Shown here piece after piece: positions 8,475-15,685 of a stretch of DNA of 64,000 bases. The notes under the pieces were generated by a model. That model saw nothing but the letters and a program-made list of their open reading frames with translations. It searched no databases and was not told the DNA's origin. The position numbers were made by a program, and so were the translations under genes. Where the stretch lies: assembly GCF_001742185.1 (NCBI RefSeq), contig NZ_CP015750.1, forward strand, positions 4,836,001 through 4,900,000. The letters run 5' to 3'. How positions within the stretch are numbered: position 1 is the first letter of the stretch; every line of letters begins with the position of its first letter. This DNA is from Pectobacterium wasabiae CFBP 3304 (GTDB taxonomy: Bacteria > Pseudomonadota > Gammaproteobacteria > Enterobacterales > Enterobacteriaceae).

Positions 8475-8476
8475 TA
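8461..8476 (+). repeat. attL: 3' end of tRNA-Ser
   Basis: CTTCCTCACCGCCATA recurs exactly at 10409-10424. The pair brackets about 1.95 kb and is the direct repeat left by site-specific integration into the tRNA gene. Confidence 0.8.
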
Positions 8477-8540
8477 CAATTAACAAAATCAATAAATTAT
8501 CTATTATATTTGGTTTTGTCCTGCATAAAGTAATGCATAA

Positions 8541-8566
8541 AAGTTCGCTCCGGCGGACTTTTTTAC
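8541..8566 (+). terminator. Terminator downstream of tRNA-Ser
   Basis: AAGTTCGC/GCGGACTT stem (one G-T pair) with loop TCCG followed by TTTTTT. It is the first intrinsic terminator after the tRNA and lies within the island. Confidence 0.85.
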
Positions 8567-8929
8567 TTTTTGGGATCCAACATTCCTTTCATGAGGCTGA
8601 TGTTTTCCTGCACCAACTTCCCAACAGACAGATAAAGAAAAGCTCAGGGTATGGCTATAACCCTCTTCCTTCATTAGGTTTGACAACATCACTGTCTGGC
8701 GAATACTCCGCTCCTCGGTATGGGATGATTGACTACAATTCCCCACAGGAGACCTTAGGGACGGTTTTTCAGGAAAAAGTAAGCTTCTCCCCCTCACCTG
8801 TAGACACGGGCATAACCTTTAGATACATACGTAAGAGCTTTCCAGAATTATCACGAGAGTGATGATAATATTTACCCGTTATTTGTTCATTTGGTTAATT
8901 TATTAACTTTACTGAGACAGGAGTCAGCA

Positions 8930-9241
8930 ATGATAGTAAGAACATGGCATGGCTGTGTGCCATTGCAGCATGCAGAAGGTTTTGCAACTCATCTTCAATT
9001 AACCGGTGTCAAACATTCGCAAGGCATAACAGGTAATCAGGGCGCTTTTGTTAAGCGAGTCACTCAGGGGAACTGGGAACATTTTTTCCTTGCGACTTAT
9101 TGGACTGACATTGATGCAATTAAGGCTTTTGCTGGTGAAGATTATCATATCGCCGTAACCTACCCTGAAGATGATAAATTTTGCCTTTTATCTGATCCTT
9201 ATGTTTTTCAACATGAAGTTCAGGCTATACAGTCGTTGTAA
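8930..9241 (+). CDS. Antibiotic biosynthesis monooxygenase (ABM) domain protein
   Basis: A 103-residue single-domain protein beginning MIVRTWHGCVPLQHAEGFATHL. The dimeric alpha/beta-barrel ABM pattern is visible through QGITGNQGAFVKRV, HFFLATYWTDIDAIKAFAGED and YPEDDKFCL. Members include small heme-degrading or quinone-forming monooxygenases and many of unknown role. The ATG at 8930 is preceded by ACAGGAG at good spacing; an in-frame TTG at 8891 is rejected. It lies in the tRNA island, 320 bases before a Fur-boxed gene. No heme ligand can be assigned with confidence. Confidence 0.8.
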   Translation: MIVRTWHGCVPLQHAEGFATHLQLTGVKHSQGITGNQGAFVKRVTQGNWEHFFLATYWTDIDAIKAFAGEDYHIAVTYPEDDKFCLLSDPYVFQHEVQAIQSL

Positions 9242-9479
9242 ATTTAGTGATAAGCCACATAGGAAAAAATAACATCGCCTGATGCGGCAATGGTCGGCTG
9301 ATGTTCTGGACGCTAATAGCAACAATATGGTTAGGCCGTTTGAGTTTGCACAGAAGGGATAAAATTAAGCTAAGGTCATGGATGACTGATACCATCAAGG
9401 TGATAATAACTGTTAGAACATAAAAGCAGTAAAAACATCAGACCACTCAAAGCACCTATCGTAAGTTATTATTGATTTT

Positions 9480-9498
9480 GATAATGAAACTCATTATC
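9480..9498 (+). promoter_or_regulatory. Fur box upstream of the orphan Flp pilin
   Basis: GATAATGAAACTCATTATC matches the 19-base Fur consensus GATAATGATAATCATTATC at 17 positions. Outer arms GATTTT (9474-9479) and AAAATC (9502-9507) extend the symmetry. It lies 65 bases upstream of the pilin ATG. Iron control is inferred. Confidence 0.75.
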
Positions 9499-9563
9499 AT
9501 GAAAATCAAAGATTATAAGATAAAAACACCTACACACCTTCAATCAGGCAAGGAGTTGCTGTT

Positions 9564-9785
9564 ATGGAATTGAAACTTCGTTCATTTTTAAGTAACGAGA
9601 GTGGCGCTACTGCAATTGAATACGGCATTTTGGCAGCGTTGATAGCTACAGCAATGAGTTTTATCTTTGGTGATAGTGGTATTTTTATTAATGCGCTTAA
9701 TGAGAAATTTGATGATACTCATCAAATTATCAGGTCATGTGGAAAAGATAAACCGAGTGTTTCCTGCTTCGCAGTCGAAAAGTGA
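9564..9785 (+). CDS. Orphan Flp/Fap-type (type IVb) pilin
   Basis: A 73-residue protein with the Flp pilin signature ESGATAIEYGILAALIATAMSFIFG: a short charged leader ending in Gly (residue 14), then a hydrophobic helix with Glu at +5, as cleaved by TadV-type prepilin peptidases. The C-terminal tail carries two cysteines (SCGKDKPSVSCF), which is unusual for Flp. No tad/rcp/cpa assembly genes are in the window, so it would rely on a cluster elsewhere. AAGGAG ribosome site at good spacing; Fur box upstream. Inside the tRNA-Ser relic island. Confidence 0.82.
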   Translation: MELKLRSFLSNESGATAIEYGILAALIATAMSFIFGDSGIFINALNEKFDDTHQIIRSCGKDKPSVSCFAVEK

Positions 9786-9984
9786 GCTGAATGATAATAT
9801 CACGGATGAATGAATTTATAATGGCATTCTCCGTGATATACGATTAATTAGCATTCCATTCAATAACGGTGACTTATTTCACACAACTAATTCCTAATAT
9901 TTCCATAGATTGGCAGATAAATTTCAGAATCATTTGTGATTAAACCATAAAATTTTAAATTCATCCTTTGTATAATTAACCACT

Positions 9985-10194
9985 CTAATTCCTTAGAGTT
10001 AGTCGATTTTTCTCTAATACCCAAACGGCCAGTCCTATCATCAAAAAAAACAATGGATATTTATCATCGGATATCCCCCCTAATGATGGTAAAATATTTT
10101 CGAAATTATAATTTCTTCCTTCACAGGATTTTTTTAAAAAAATAAAAATGTCACTATCCGCATGAAGAGTCACATAGGGCCGAGAATTGACCAT
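9985..10194 (-). CDS. Hypothetical small protein (doubtful)
   Basis: A 69-residue frame with one hydrophobic segment near its C-terminus (YPLFFLMIGLAVWVLEKNRL). I do not recognise the family. It overlaps the 3' end of the integrase remnant in another frame, and the ATG lacks a strong ribosome site. It may be random or a fragment of a lost island gene. Confidence 0.25.
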   Translation of the reverse strand: MVNSRPYVTLHADSDIFIFLKKSCEGRNYNFENILPSLGGISDDKYPLFFLMIGLAVWVLEKNRLTLRN

Positions 10195-10206
10195 AATACC
10201 CGCTTT

Positions 10207-10405
10207 ATCTGGGGGATTACCCGGACACGGCTGGCTGCTTCATTTTTGGTGAGCCAAATGGGTTCCAGTATCGCTAAAAGATCGGTTTTTGTTATTTCGC
10301 TAACGGCTTTTTGAGCGATGAACGGATAAGCATAGGTTTCCAGTGTTGAACGCCACTGTGCAATGTATTTTTTGTTCTTTAACTCACTGGCTTTGATTGC
10401 CAAAA
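10207..10405 (-). pseudogene. Truncated P4-type tyrosine integrase
   Basis: The translation reads AIKASELKNKKYIAQWRSTL, ETYAYPFIAQKAVSEI, TKTDLLAILEPIWLTKNEAASRVR, the core-binding (SAM-like) domain of P4-family integrases. The N-terminal arm-binding domain and the whole catalytic domain (R-H-R-Y) are absent. Similarity stops abruptly after RVR, where the family continues with GRIE...VLDWA. The fragment abuts the right copy of the attachment repeat. It is the remnant of the enzyme that inserted the island at tRNA-Ser. Confidence 0.8.
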
Positions 10406-10408
10406 CAT

Positions 10409-10424
10409 CTTCCTCACCGCCATA
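10409..10424 (+). repeat. attR: second copy of the tRNA-Ser 3' end
   Basis: CTTCCTCACCGCCATA is identical to 8461-8476. It is followed at 10434 by a hairpin that would terminate the tRNA in an island-free chromosome. Confidence 0.75.
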
Positions 10425-10433
10425 AAAGAAAAC

Positions 10434-10464
10434 GCCCCTGACTTGCGTCAAGGGCATTTCCTTT
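10434..10464 (+). terminator. Displaced tRNA-Ser terminator, also near the phoH end
   Basis: GCCCCTGA/TCAAGGGC stem (one mismatch) with loop CTTGCG, then ATTTCCTTTT. It lies just right of attR and converges with the 3' end of phoH. Confidence 0.55.
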
Positions 10465-10508
10465 TATGGCGATAGCACAGGAACATTCATTCCCATGCCA
10501 CACCGACA

Positions 10509-11297
10509 TCAGCCATAGGCATGGAGCGTGCGTTGACACAGCGCCGAGCGCACGCAGTCCTCTTTACCGAAAGAGACCACGCCAATCATGTCATCCTCAA
10601 CAAAACGCTCCAGTGCGTCTCGCAGGCCGGATTTAACGCCAGCAGGCAAGTCGCACTGCGTCACATCGCCATTAACGATAACCGTGACATTCTCGCCTAA
10701 ACGCGTCAGGAACATTTTCATTTGGTTCACCGTCACGTTTTGCGCTTCGTCCAAAATCACAACCGCATTTTCAAACGTCCGTCCACGCATATAGGCAAAA
10801 GGCGCAATTTCGACTTTGCCGATTTCCGGTCGTAAACAATACTGCATAAAGGACGATCCAAGCCGCCGCAAGAGTATGTCGTAAACTGGGCGGAAATAAG
10901 GCGCAAACTTCTCCGAAATATCTCCAGGTAAAAAACCAAGATCCTCGTCAGCCTGTAATACTGGCCGCGTGACAATAATGCGCTCAACCTCTTTATGGAT
11001 TAGTGCCTCCGCCGCTTTCGCAGCGCTCAGATACGTTTTACCGCAGCCAGCTTCGCCTGTGGCAAAAATCAACTGTTTGTTTTCTATCGCAGACAAGTAA
11101 TGTTCCTGGGCCGCGGTACGAGCTTGAATAACGGAATTATCACGATTCTCACGCGCCATTCCGATTGCTTCAATCCCACCCATCTGTACCAGAGAAGTGA
11201 CCGATTCTTCCTCACGCTGACGATGGCTACGCGAATCACGGCGGATAACACGTTTTGCTTCACGCCGAGCTTTGATCACTGCTTTTTGTCTTCCCAT
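10509..11297 (-). CDS. phoH: PhoH-like ATPase
   Basis: A 262-residue P-loop protein of the phosphate-starvation PhoH family. The Walker A motif is GEAGCGKTYLSAAKAAE, Walker B VVILDEAQN, and the sensor region ENVTVIVNGDVTQCDLP. A basic N-terminus (KAVIKARREAKRVIRRDSRSHRQ) precedes the ATPase core. The cellular role is unclear; it may act in RNA metabolism. Length and N-terminus fit PhoH rather than YbeZ. No clear Pho box is seen in the 720 bases upstream. Confidence 0.9.
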   Translation of the reverse strand: MGRQKAVIKARREAKRVIRRDSRSHRQREEESVTSLVQMGGIEAIGMARENRDNSVIQARTAAQEHYLSAIENKQLIFATGEAGCGKTYLSAAKAAEALIHKEVERIIVTRPVLQADEDLGFLPGDISEKFAPYFRPVYDILLRRLGSSFMQYCLRPEIGKVEIAPFAYMRGRTFENAVVILDEAQNVTVNQMKMFLTRLGENVTVIVNGDVTQCDLPAGVKSGLRDALERFVEDDMIGVVSFGKEDCVRSALCQRTLHAYG

Positions 11298-11570
11298 AGT
11301 GGCACCTTACAGTTTGTTTCACTTACCGCACTGCCCTGCAGCGCGTGACGTTTAACTCACTAACGAGGTTAGGCTTCCTTATTAAGCCGATGGTGAACAG
11401 AGAATACACATGACCTACCCACGAATAGAATGAAAGACGAGCCGAGCATTCATGGATAGAAGAAGAAAATAAACGGGGAGTTTGGGCAAAAAGAGAGTGG
11501 CGCAATATTAAAAATAAGTGGGAGGAACATCCCTCGCATCGGCGAGTCAGAAGGATAGACTTTTGGCATC

Positions 11571-11582
11571 GACTATATAGTC
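11571..11582. other. Palindrome GACTATATAGTC
   Basis: A perfect 12-base palindrome flanked by TTTTGG on the left and CCAAAA on the right (also inverted, with a 4-base asymmetry). It lies in the gene-free region upstream of phoH and may be an operator. No regulator is assigned. Confidence 0.3.
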
Positions 11583-11769
11583 CCAAAAAGGACATTACCA
11601 TTCGCGTTCCTCACTGTGACAACAACTATTCCACTGAATAATGATTGCTCGCATCGTAGAACTACTGCTAACCAGTATCTAAAAATTAGTGCCGAATGAT
11701 TTCAGTAGTATGACAGTGCAATAGTTTTCCCCTGCAATGCAAGCATTTTTTACACTATCATAACATTTA

Positions 11770-11966
11770 CGTATATAGCCGTCATATTTCAAGTGGCATG
11801 TACGTTGGCCGCAACTCGACACGCCTCCTCGTCTCGTTGGAGTCGCTACACGCTGCGCTCAAATCGGCCTACTGCAAATTTGTCAGTCACCCGAATCACC
11901 TACCTGGGTAAGCTCATCGGGATGAAATGAGAGACACCCTGAAAGTCAAACTATTTAGGGTATAGT
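11770..11966. repeat. Degenerate dispersed intergenic repeat
   Basis: The stretch starts GTATATAGCCGTCATATTTC, continues AAGTGGCATGTACGTTGGCC, passes through CACCTACCTGGGTAAGCTCA TCGGGAT, and ends near CTATTTAGGGTATAG. It resembles the abundant palindromic intergenic element of Pectobacterium, Serratia and Yersinia genomes whose ends are imperfect inverted repeats. It is the only recognisable content of the phoH-fliZ gap (11298-12018). Recognition is from memory; no second copy is in the window. Confidence 0.5.
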
Positions 11967-12018
11967 CAGTATCTTGCAGTTTGGCGATGTCAGCCTGAAA
12001 GCAGACACGCTATAGGCG

Positions 12019-12534
12019 TTAGAAATGCCGCTGCCAGTTCAGATATTGATCGTATTTTCGCAACGCACTGCGATAAATATTTTGCTCGATATCAGGAAGG
12101 TAATCACACACCCGCTGCTGTACCCCATCACGGTGCCCGGAAAAGGTTTCTGTAGGATAATTATTTGCGACCAGTAGCTCATCCAACCGCCGAAGACGAA
12201 TGACATATTCACGCATCGTGCTATGACGAACTTCAGTTTGTTCGATAAGATATTGTGTGAAAGCTTTTATATCGAAATAGCTAGCATTGGTATTGCATAA
12301 TATTTCGCTACAAAAGCGGCAAAGTGGGATTAATTCCTGTTGCAAGCTAGACCATATTTCGTCATCGATAAGCCTGTCGATGCTGCCAATCGATTTTTTA
12401 TTGATAAGCTGGTTACGAAATACCAGTGAAACACGATCAAGCGTTTTATCACACTGGGAACAGTTGGTCTGTCTATGTTTGAAGTCTTTCAGATAACGGC
12501 TTAGGAGCTGTTTCTTCCGAATTGATGAGTGCAT
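12019..12534 (-). CDS. fliZ: Flagellar regulator FliZ
   Basis: A 171-residue relative of E. coli FliZ: LLSRYLKDFKHRQTNCSQCDKTLDRVSLVFRNQLINK, CRFCSEI, YFDIKAFTQYLIEQTEVRHSTMREYVIRLRRLDELL. The second half resembles the SAM-like domain of tyrosine recombinases but lacks a catalytic domain. In E. coli FliZ antagonises sigma-S promoters and supports class 2 flagellar expression. ATG at 12534 is preferred over TTG at 12552; its ribosome site (GGA) is weak. It follows fliA on the same strand after 195 bases that contain a long hairpin. fliY, the third gene of the E. coli operon, is absent. Confidence 0.9.
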   Translation of the reverse strand: MHSSIRKKQLLSRYLKDFKHRQTNCSQCDKTLDRVSLVFRNQLINKKSIGSIDRLIDDEIWSSLQQELIPLCRFCSEILCNTNASYFDIKAFTQYLIEQTEVRHSTMREYVIRLRRLDELLVANNYPTETFSGHRDGVQQRVCDYLPDIEQNIYRSALRKYDQYLNWQRHF

Positions 12535-12581
12535 GAATCCATTCCATGACAATACATAATCTCAACGTGAAGCAATGGCAT

Positions 12582-12616
12582 TTTTCATTACGCCAGAGAA
12601 TCTGGTGTAATGAAAA
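12582..12616 (-). other. Long hairpin between fliA and fliZ
   Basis: TTTTCATTACGCCAGA and TCTGGTGTAATGAAAA form a 16-base stem with one mismatch (a G-T or A-C pair, depending on strand) and a 3-base loop. In the fliA-to-fliZ transcript no T-run follows, so it is more likely a processing or stability element, or a partial terminator, than a full stop. Confidence 0.6.
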
Positions 12617-12729
12617 CAGGTAGTATTCGTCATTCAAATACTGATTTATCAATATTCAAAAATTACCATGATCCCGTAGCTTCAGTGACTGAAGATATAT
12701 GTTGATAACAATATTCCTACGCGGCGCAA

Positions 12730-13452
12730 TTAAACATCATTCATTAATTTCACGCGCAGGCGCTTTATCGCCTGACTGTGCAACTGACTGACCCTCGACT
12801 CTCCGACTTCAAGAACGGCACCGATCTCTTTCAGGTTCAACTCTTCCTGATAGTAGAGCGTCAACACCAACTTCTCACGCTCTGGCAGGCTTTCAATGGC
12901 ATCCATCACACGATGGCGCAAATTGCCTTCCATCAGTTGGTGCAATGGATTCGCATCTTCATTGCCTTCCAGTAACGCTTCTGCGCTATCACCGTGTTCT
13001 TCACGCCATTCATCGTAAGAGAAAAGTTGGGTATTGTTCGTATCCAGCAATATCTGACGATAATCCTCAAGCGTGATATTCAGAGTCTGCGCAACCTCTT
13101 GCTCCGTTGGAGTACGACCGAGTTGCTGTTCAGCCTGTTGCATTGCTTGTGCCACTTCCCGCGCATTACGCCGAACGCTGCGTGGAGCCCAATCACGACT
13201 GCGTAATTCATCCAGCATTGAGCCACGAATTCGTTGAACCGCATAGGTAGTAAATGCCGTACCTTGCAACGAATCATAGCGTTCGACTGCACTGAGCAAG
13301 CCAATACCGCCAGCCTGTAGCAGATCGTCAAGTTCAACGCTCGCGGGGAGACGAACCTGTAAACGCAAGGCTTCATGGCGCACTAATGGAACATAGCGCT
13401 TCCAAAGGGAATTTTTATCCATTGTGCCTTCGGCGGTATACAAATCGCTCAC
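12730..13452 (-). CDS. fliA: Flagellar sigma factor FliA (sigma-28)
   Basis: A 240-residue RNA polymerase sigma factor. Region 2 (about 18-90: WKRYVPLVRHEALRLQ, LDDLLQAGGIGLLSAVERYD, FTTYAVQRIRGSMLDELR), region 3 (about 95-150) and region 4 (about 180-235: LPEREKLVLTLYYQEELNLKEIGAVL, ESRVSQLHSQAIKRLR) are all complete. It directs class 3 flagellar transcription and is held inactive by FlgM (encoded at 42.5 kb) until the hook is finished. The start is GTG, as in E. coli. fliZ follows. Confidence 0.97.
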   Translation of the reverse strand: MSDLYTAEGTMDKNSLWKRYVPLVRHEALRLQVRLPASVELDDLLQAGGIGLLSAVERYDSLQGTAFTTYAVQRIRGSMLDELRSRDWAPRSVRRNAREVAQAMQQAEQQLGRTPTEQEVAQTLNITLEDYRQILLDTNNTQLFSYDEWREEHGDSAEALLEGNEDANPLHQLMEGNLRHRVMDAIESLPEREKLVLTLYYQEELNLKEIGAVLEVGESRVSQLHSQAIKRLRVKLMNDV

Positions 13453-13609
13453 AGTGACAAATACCTACGATGATAGTGTTATCGACACTATTATGCTTTT
13501 AGGTAGGGTAGCCAATCGCCTGAATAGGGGCGTAAAAGGAGGGTTATTTGGGATATGTGCTGATAGATATGGAAAAGAAGAACTGCCCGCTCAACGCAGG
13601 CAGTCAGTA

Positions 13610-15304
13610 TTACGGCAGAAGCAATGCAGTTTTGTGCAGTATTTTTAGTAGCTTATTGAGTATTTCACCCGCTATTGCATCCAAATTACGTTGCCCTTTA
13701 AGGTAAATACCGTCAGTGTTTGGCACCCATCCCTGATACAGCGCATCACGTAATAAGGTACGTAATTCCATCGTTGAGCGACTGCCATCCAAATTAGGTA
13801 ATAAGAAGCGCTCAGCATCATTCAAGGCTAGATTAACGGTTTCATGCCAGAGGTTATGAATTTTGATACCGAGACCTTGCTCATGCCGCTTTGCAACCAG
13901 ATAAGCCAGAGAGGCTACCAATTTCGGCTTAGCCAAAGCCGCTGTTTTATCATAATGATCGTATGGCCCGGTATCTAATGTATACCGTAGTTGATTAAGA
14001 CGAAACAGCAACTGCAACGAAGTCAAGACAACCTTCCGCATGTCAATATCATCACCGCTGTGCAGTATCTCTTTTACTTTTATAGTTAATATGTCGATAT
14101 CTAGTGTAGCAGGCCACACCTCCGTCAGTGACTGAATCACAGCCAGAATCGTTTTGTCGCCAGTGAAAAATTCACTATTGTTGTGGCTCACTAAACGACG
14201 CATACCTTCCGGTGTGTTTTCCGTCAGCGGTACTTCTTCAAAGTATCCTGCCCAACGAAGACTCCCCAACAGCTCAAGGTCAGGGCTTATTCGCACCTGT
14301 TTTGCTCGCTCTTGATGGACCACAATACTTTTGCGGAAGTTCCGCCCTACAGCGAAATCCAGATATTGTTGGCACAATACGCGAGGTTGCCCTATTGCGA
14401 CCAAACTATGATGTAGTTGGACATGCGGCCCATAAGTCACCGCTAATTCAGTGTAGGGCTCAGCATCTCCCACATGTTCTAACCCATTTTGCTGTAGCAA
14501 ATCAGCAAATTCGAGCAGATAGCAGGGAGCGTTGAATGTTTCAAGGTATTCGTGAGTAATATAATGATCAGACTGTGCGCTGAGATGGTTAACAACACCG
14601 ATTAACGCTGTTGACATAGGATTGTTGCTATCGATCCCTTTAGATAGCAAATTTAATACTGCCTTGGCACTGCTTAAACGAATCTCATCATCCTGCAACC
14701 CATGACTATGCAATAACATGGCATCACGAATAATATCTCCCGCCTTCCATCCTGGATAGGTATTGTAACTGACATAAGCGACGCCGTTAGGGGACAAATT
14801 TTCGCGCATAACGCGCAACATTCCACTACGCACTTCCGGTGGAATCCAACTAAATACACCATGGGCGATGATATAATCAAACTCACCAAATTCAGGGGTA
14901 ATATCAGTCAGGCTCATAGTATGCAAATGTAAATTATTTATCCCAAGTGCAGTAACTAGTTCCTGCCCTTGCTCGATCTGCATCACTGATAGATCAACAC
15001 CAACCACATATGCCTGCGGATACGCCAGTGCAAACGGCAGCAGGTTTCCTCCACCAGCACACCCTAATTCAAGCACTCTTGCCTGAGCCAGCGGAACACT
15101 CTCCAACCCAAAAAGCTGAGCAGCGGCGCGCAGGTGACCGGGAGAAGAGAAAGAAAAGGCGCTCGACTCATAAACCTTGCGGTCATAGGATTGTGCAATC
15201 GCTTGGTTTTGCAGTTCTACACTATCAGAAGTAAGCTCCACGGAGCTATCCGCTTGTGATATTACATTGCCAGACGGGTCTATTGAAGAATTTGGGATAT
15301 TCAA
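13610..15304 (-). CDS. SAM-dependent protein methyltransferase with regulatory domain, probable flagellin methylase
   Basis: A 564-residue multidomain protein. The class I methyltransferase domain spans about residues 45-200: motif I VLELGCAGGGNLLPFA, VVGVDLSVMQIEQGQ, and YIIAHGVFSWIPPEVRSGML. A methyltransferase-regulatory domain follows (about 220-320, SDHYITHEYLETFNAPCYLLEFADLLQQNGL), then a winged-helix-like C-terminal region. This order resembles the protein-lysine methyltransferases that modify rickettsial OmpB. Start is TTG with AGGAG five bases upstream. It lies between fliA and fliC, where Salmonella has the unrelated flagellin lysine methylase fliB, so flagellin is the likely substrate (inference). 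Confidence 0.75.
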   Translation of the reverse strand: MNIPNSSIDPSGNVISQADSSVELTSDSVELQNQAIAQSYDRKVYESSAFSFSSPGHLRAAAQLFGLESVPLAQARVLELGCAGGGNLLPFALAYPQAYVVGVDLSVMQIEQGQELVTALGINNLHLHTMSLTDITPEFGEFDYIIAHGVFSWIPPEVRSGMLRVMRENLSPNGVAYVSYNTYPGWKAGDIIRDAMLLHSHGLQDDEIRLSSAKAVLNLLSKGIDSNNPMSTALIGVVNHLSAQSDHYITHEYLETFNAPCYLLEFADLLQQNGLEHVGDAEPYTELAVTYGPHVQLHHSLVAIGQPRVLCQQYLDFAVGRNFRKSIVVHQERAKQVRISPDLELLGSLRWAGYFEEVPLTENTPEGMRRLVSHNNSEFFTGDKTILAVIQSLTEVWPATLDIDILTIKVKEILHSGDDIDMRKVVLTSLQLLFRLNQLRYTLDTGPYDHYDKTAALAKPKLVASLAYLVAKRHEQGLGIKIHNLWHETVNLALNDAERFLLPNLDGSRSTMELRTLLRDALYQGWVPNTDGIYLKGQRNLDAIAGEILNKLLKILHKTALLLP

Positions 15305-15580
15305 ATGCGCTCCTGTCGAACAGAGGGTGACGGCAAATTGACACTATACTGCATTTTACGATTATCAAATCACCAAATAATCATGCCAGGTAGGTTCTTT
15401 TCTTTACGTAAAAACATGCCTTCATCATATCAGGCGTCTTTAACTATACTCAATAATGGACACCAAAGGCCTTAAAAAGGAGTGTTTATCAGCCCTGTAA
15501 GATAAAACCTAGAAACGATAAAGCGAAGCAAAATCTATTGATGATCACGCCCACACAATGCTTTTTTAAGTTAGCAATAA

Positions 15581-15612
15581 ATAATCCCCGAATACGAATA
15601 TTCGGGGATTAT
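15581..15612 (-). terminator. Terminator of fliC
   Basis: A perfect 14-base stem (ATAATCCCCGAATA and its complement) with a 4-base loop, 74 bases beyond the fliC stop, followed on the minus strand by TTATTG. It separates fliC from the methyltransferase gene. Confidence 0.85.
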
Positions 15613-15685
15613 ATTATTTACAGGACGAAACAAATAAATACTCTACTTACTTCACCCTGAATTGCTCACTACATTAATCAGAGGA

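Larger units (their letters stand above)
8475..10408. mobile_element. Relic tRNA-Ser integrative island
   Basis: Between the two copies of the tRNA 3' end lie about 1.9 kb of AT-rich DNA. It contains an ABM-domain gene, a Flp-type pilin gene with a Fur box, a doubtful short reading frame and a truncated tyrosine integrase at the right border. A replacement terminator lies after the tRNA (8541), while the original-looking one now lies beyond the right repeat (10434). This is a decayed, non-mobile remnant. Bases 8570-8890 show no convincing gene. Confidence 0.7.

Noticed and set aside
8285-8862. Reading frames across the tRNA-Ser on both strands (64 and 142 residues)
   Set aside because: They run through the tRNA itself, have no ribosome site and resemble the usual false proteins predicted over tRNA-Ser genes.
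11323-11601. A 92-residue minus-strand frame upstream of phoH
   Set aside because: Composition looks random, no ribosome site and no family resemblance.
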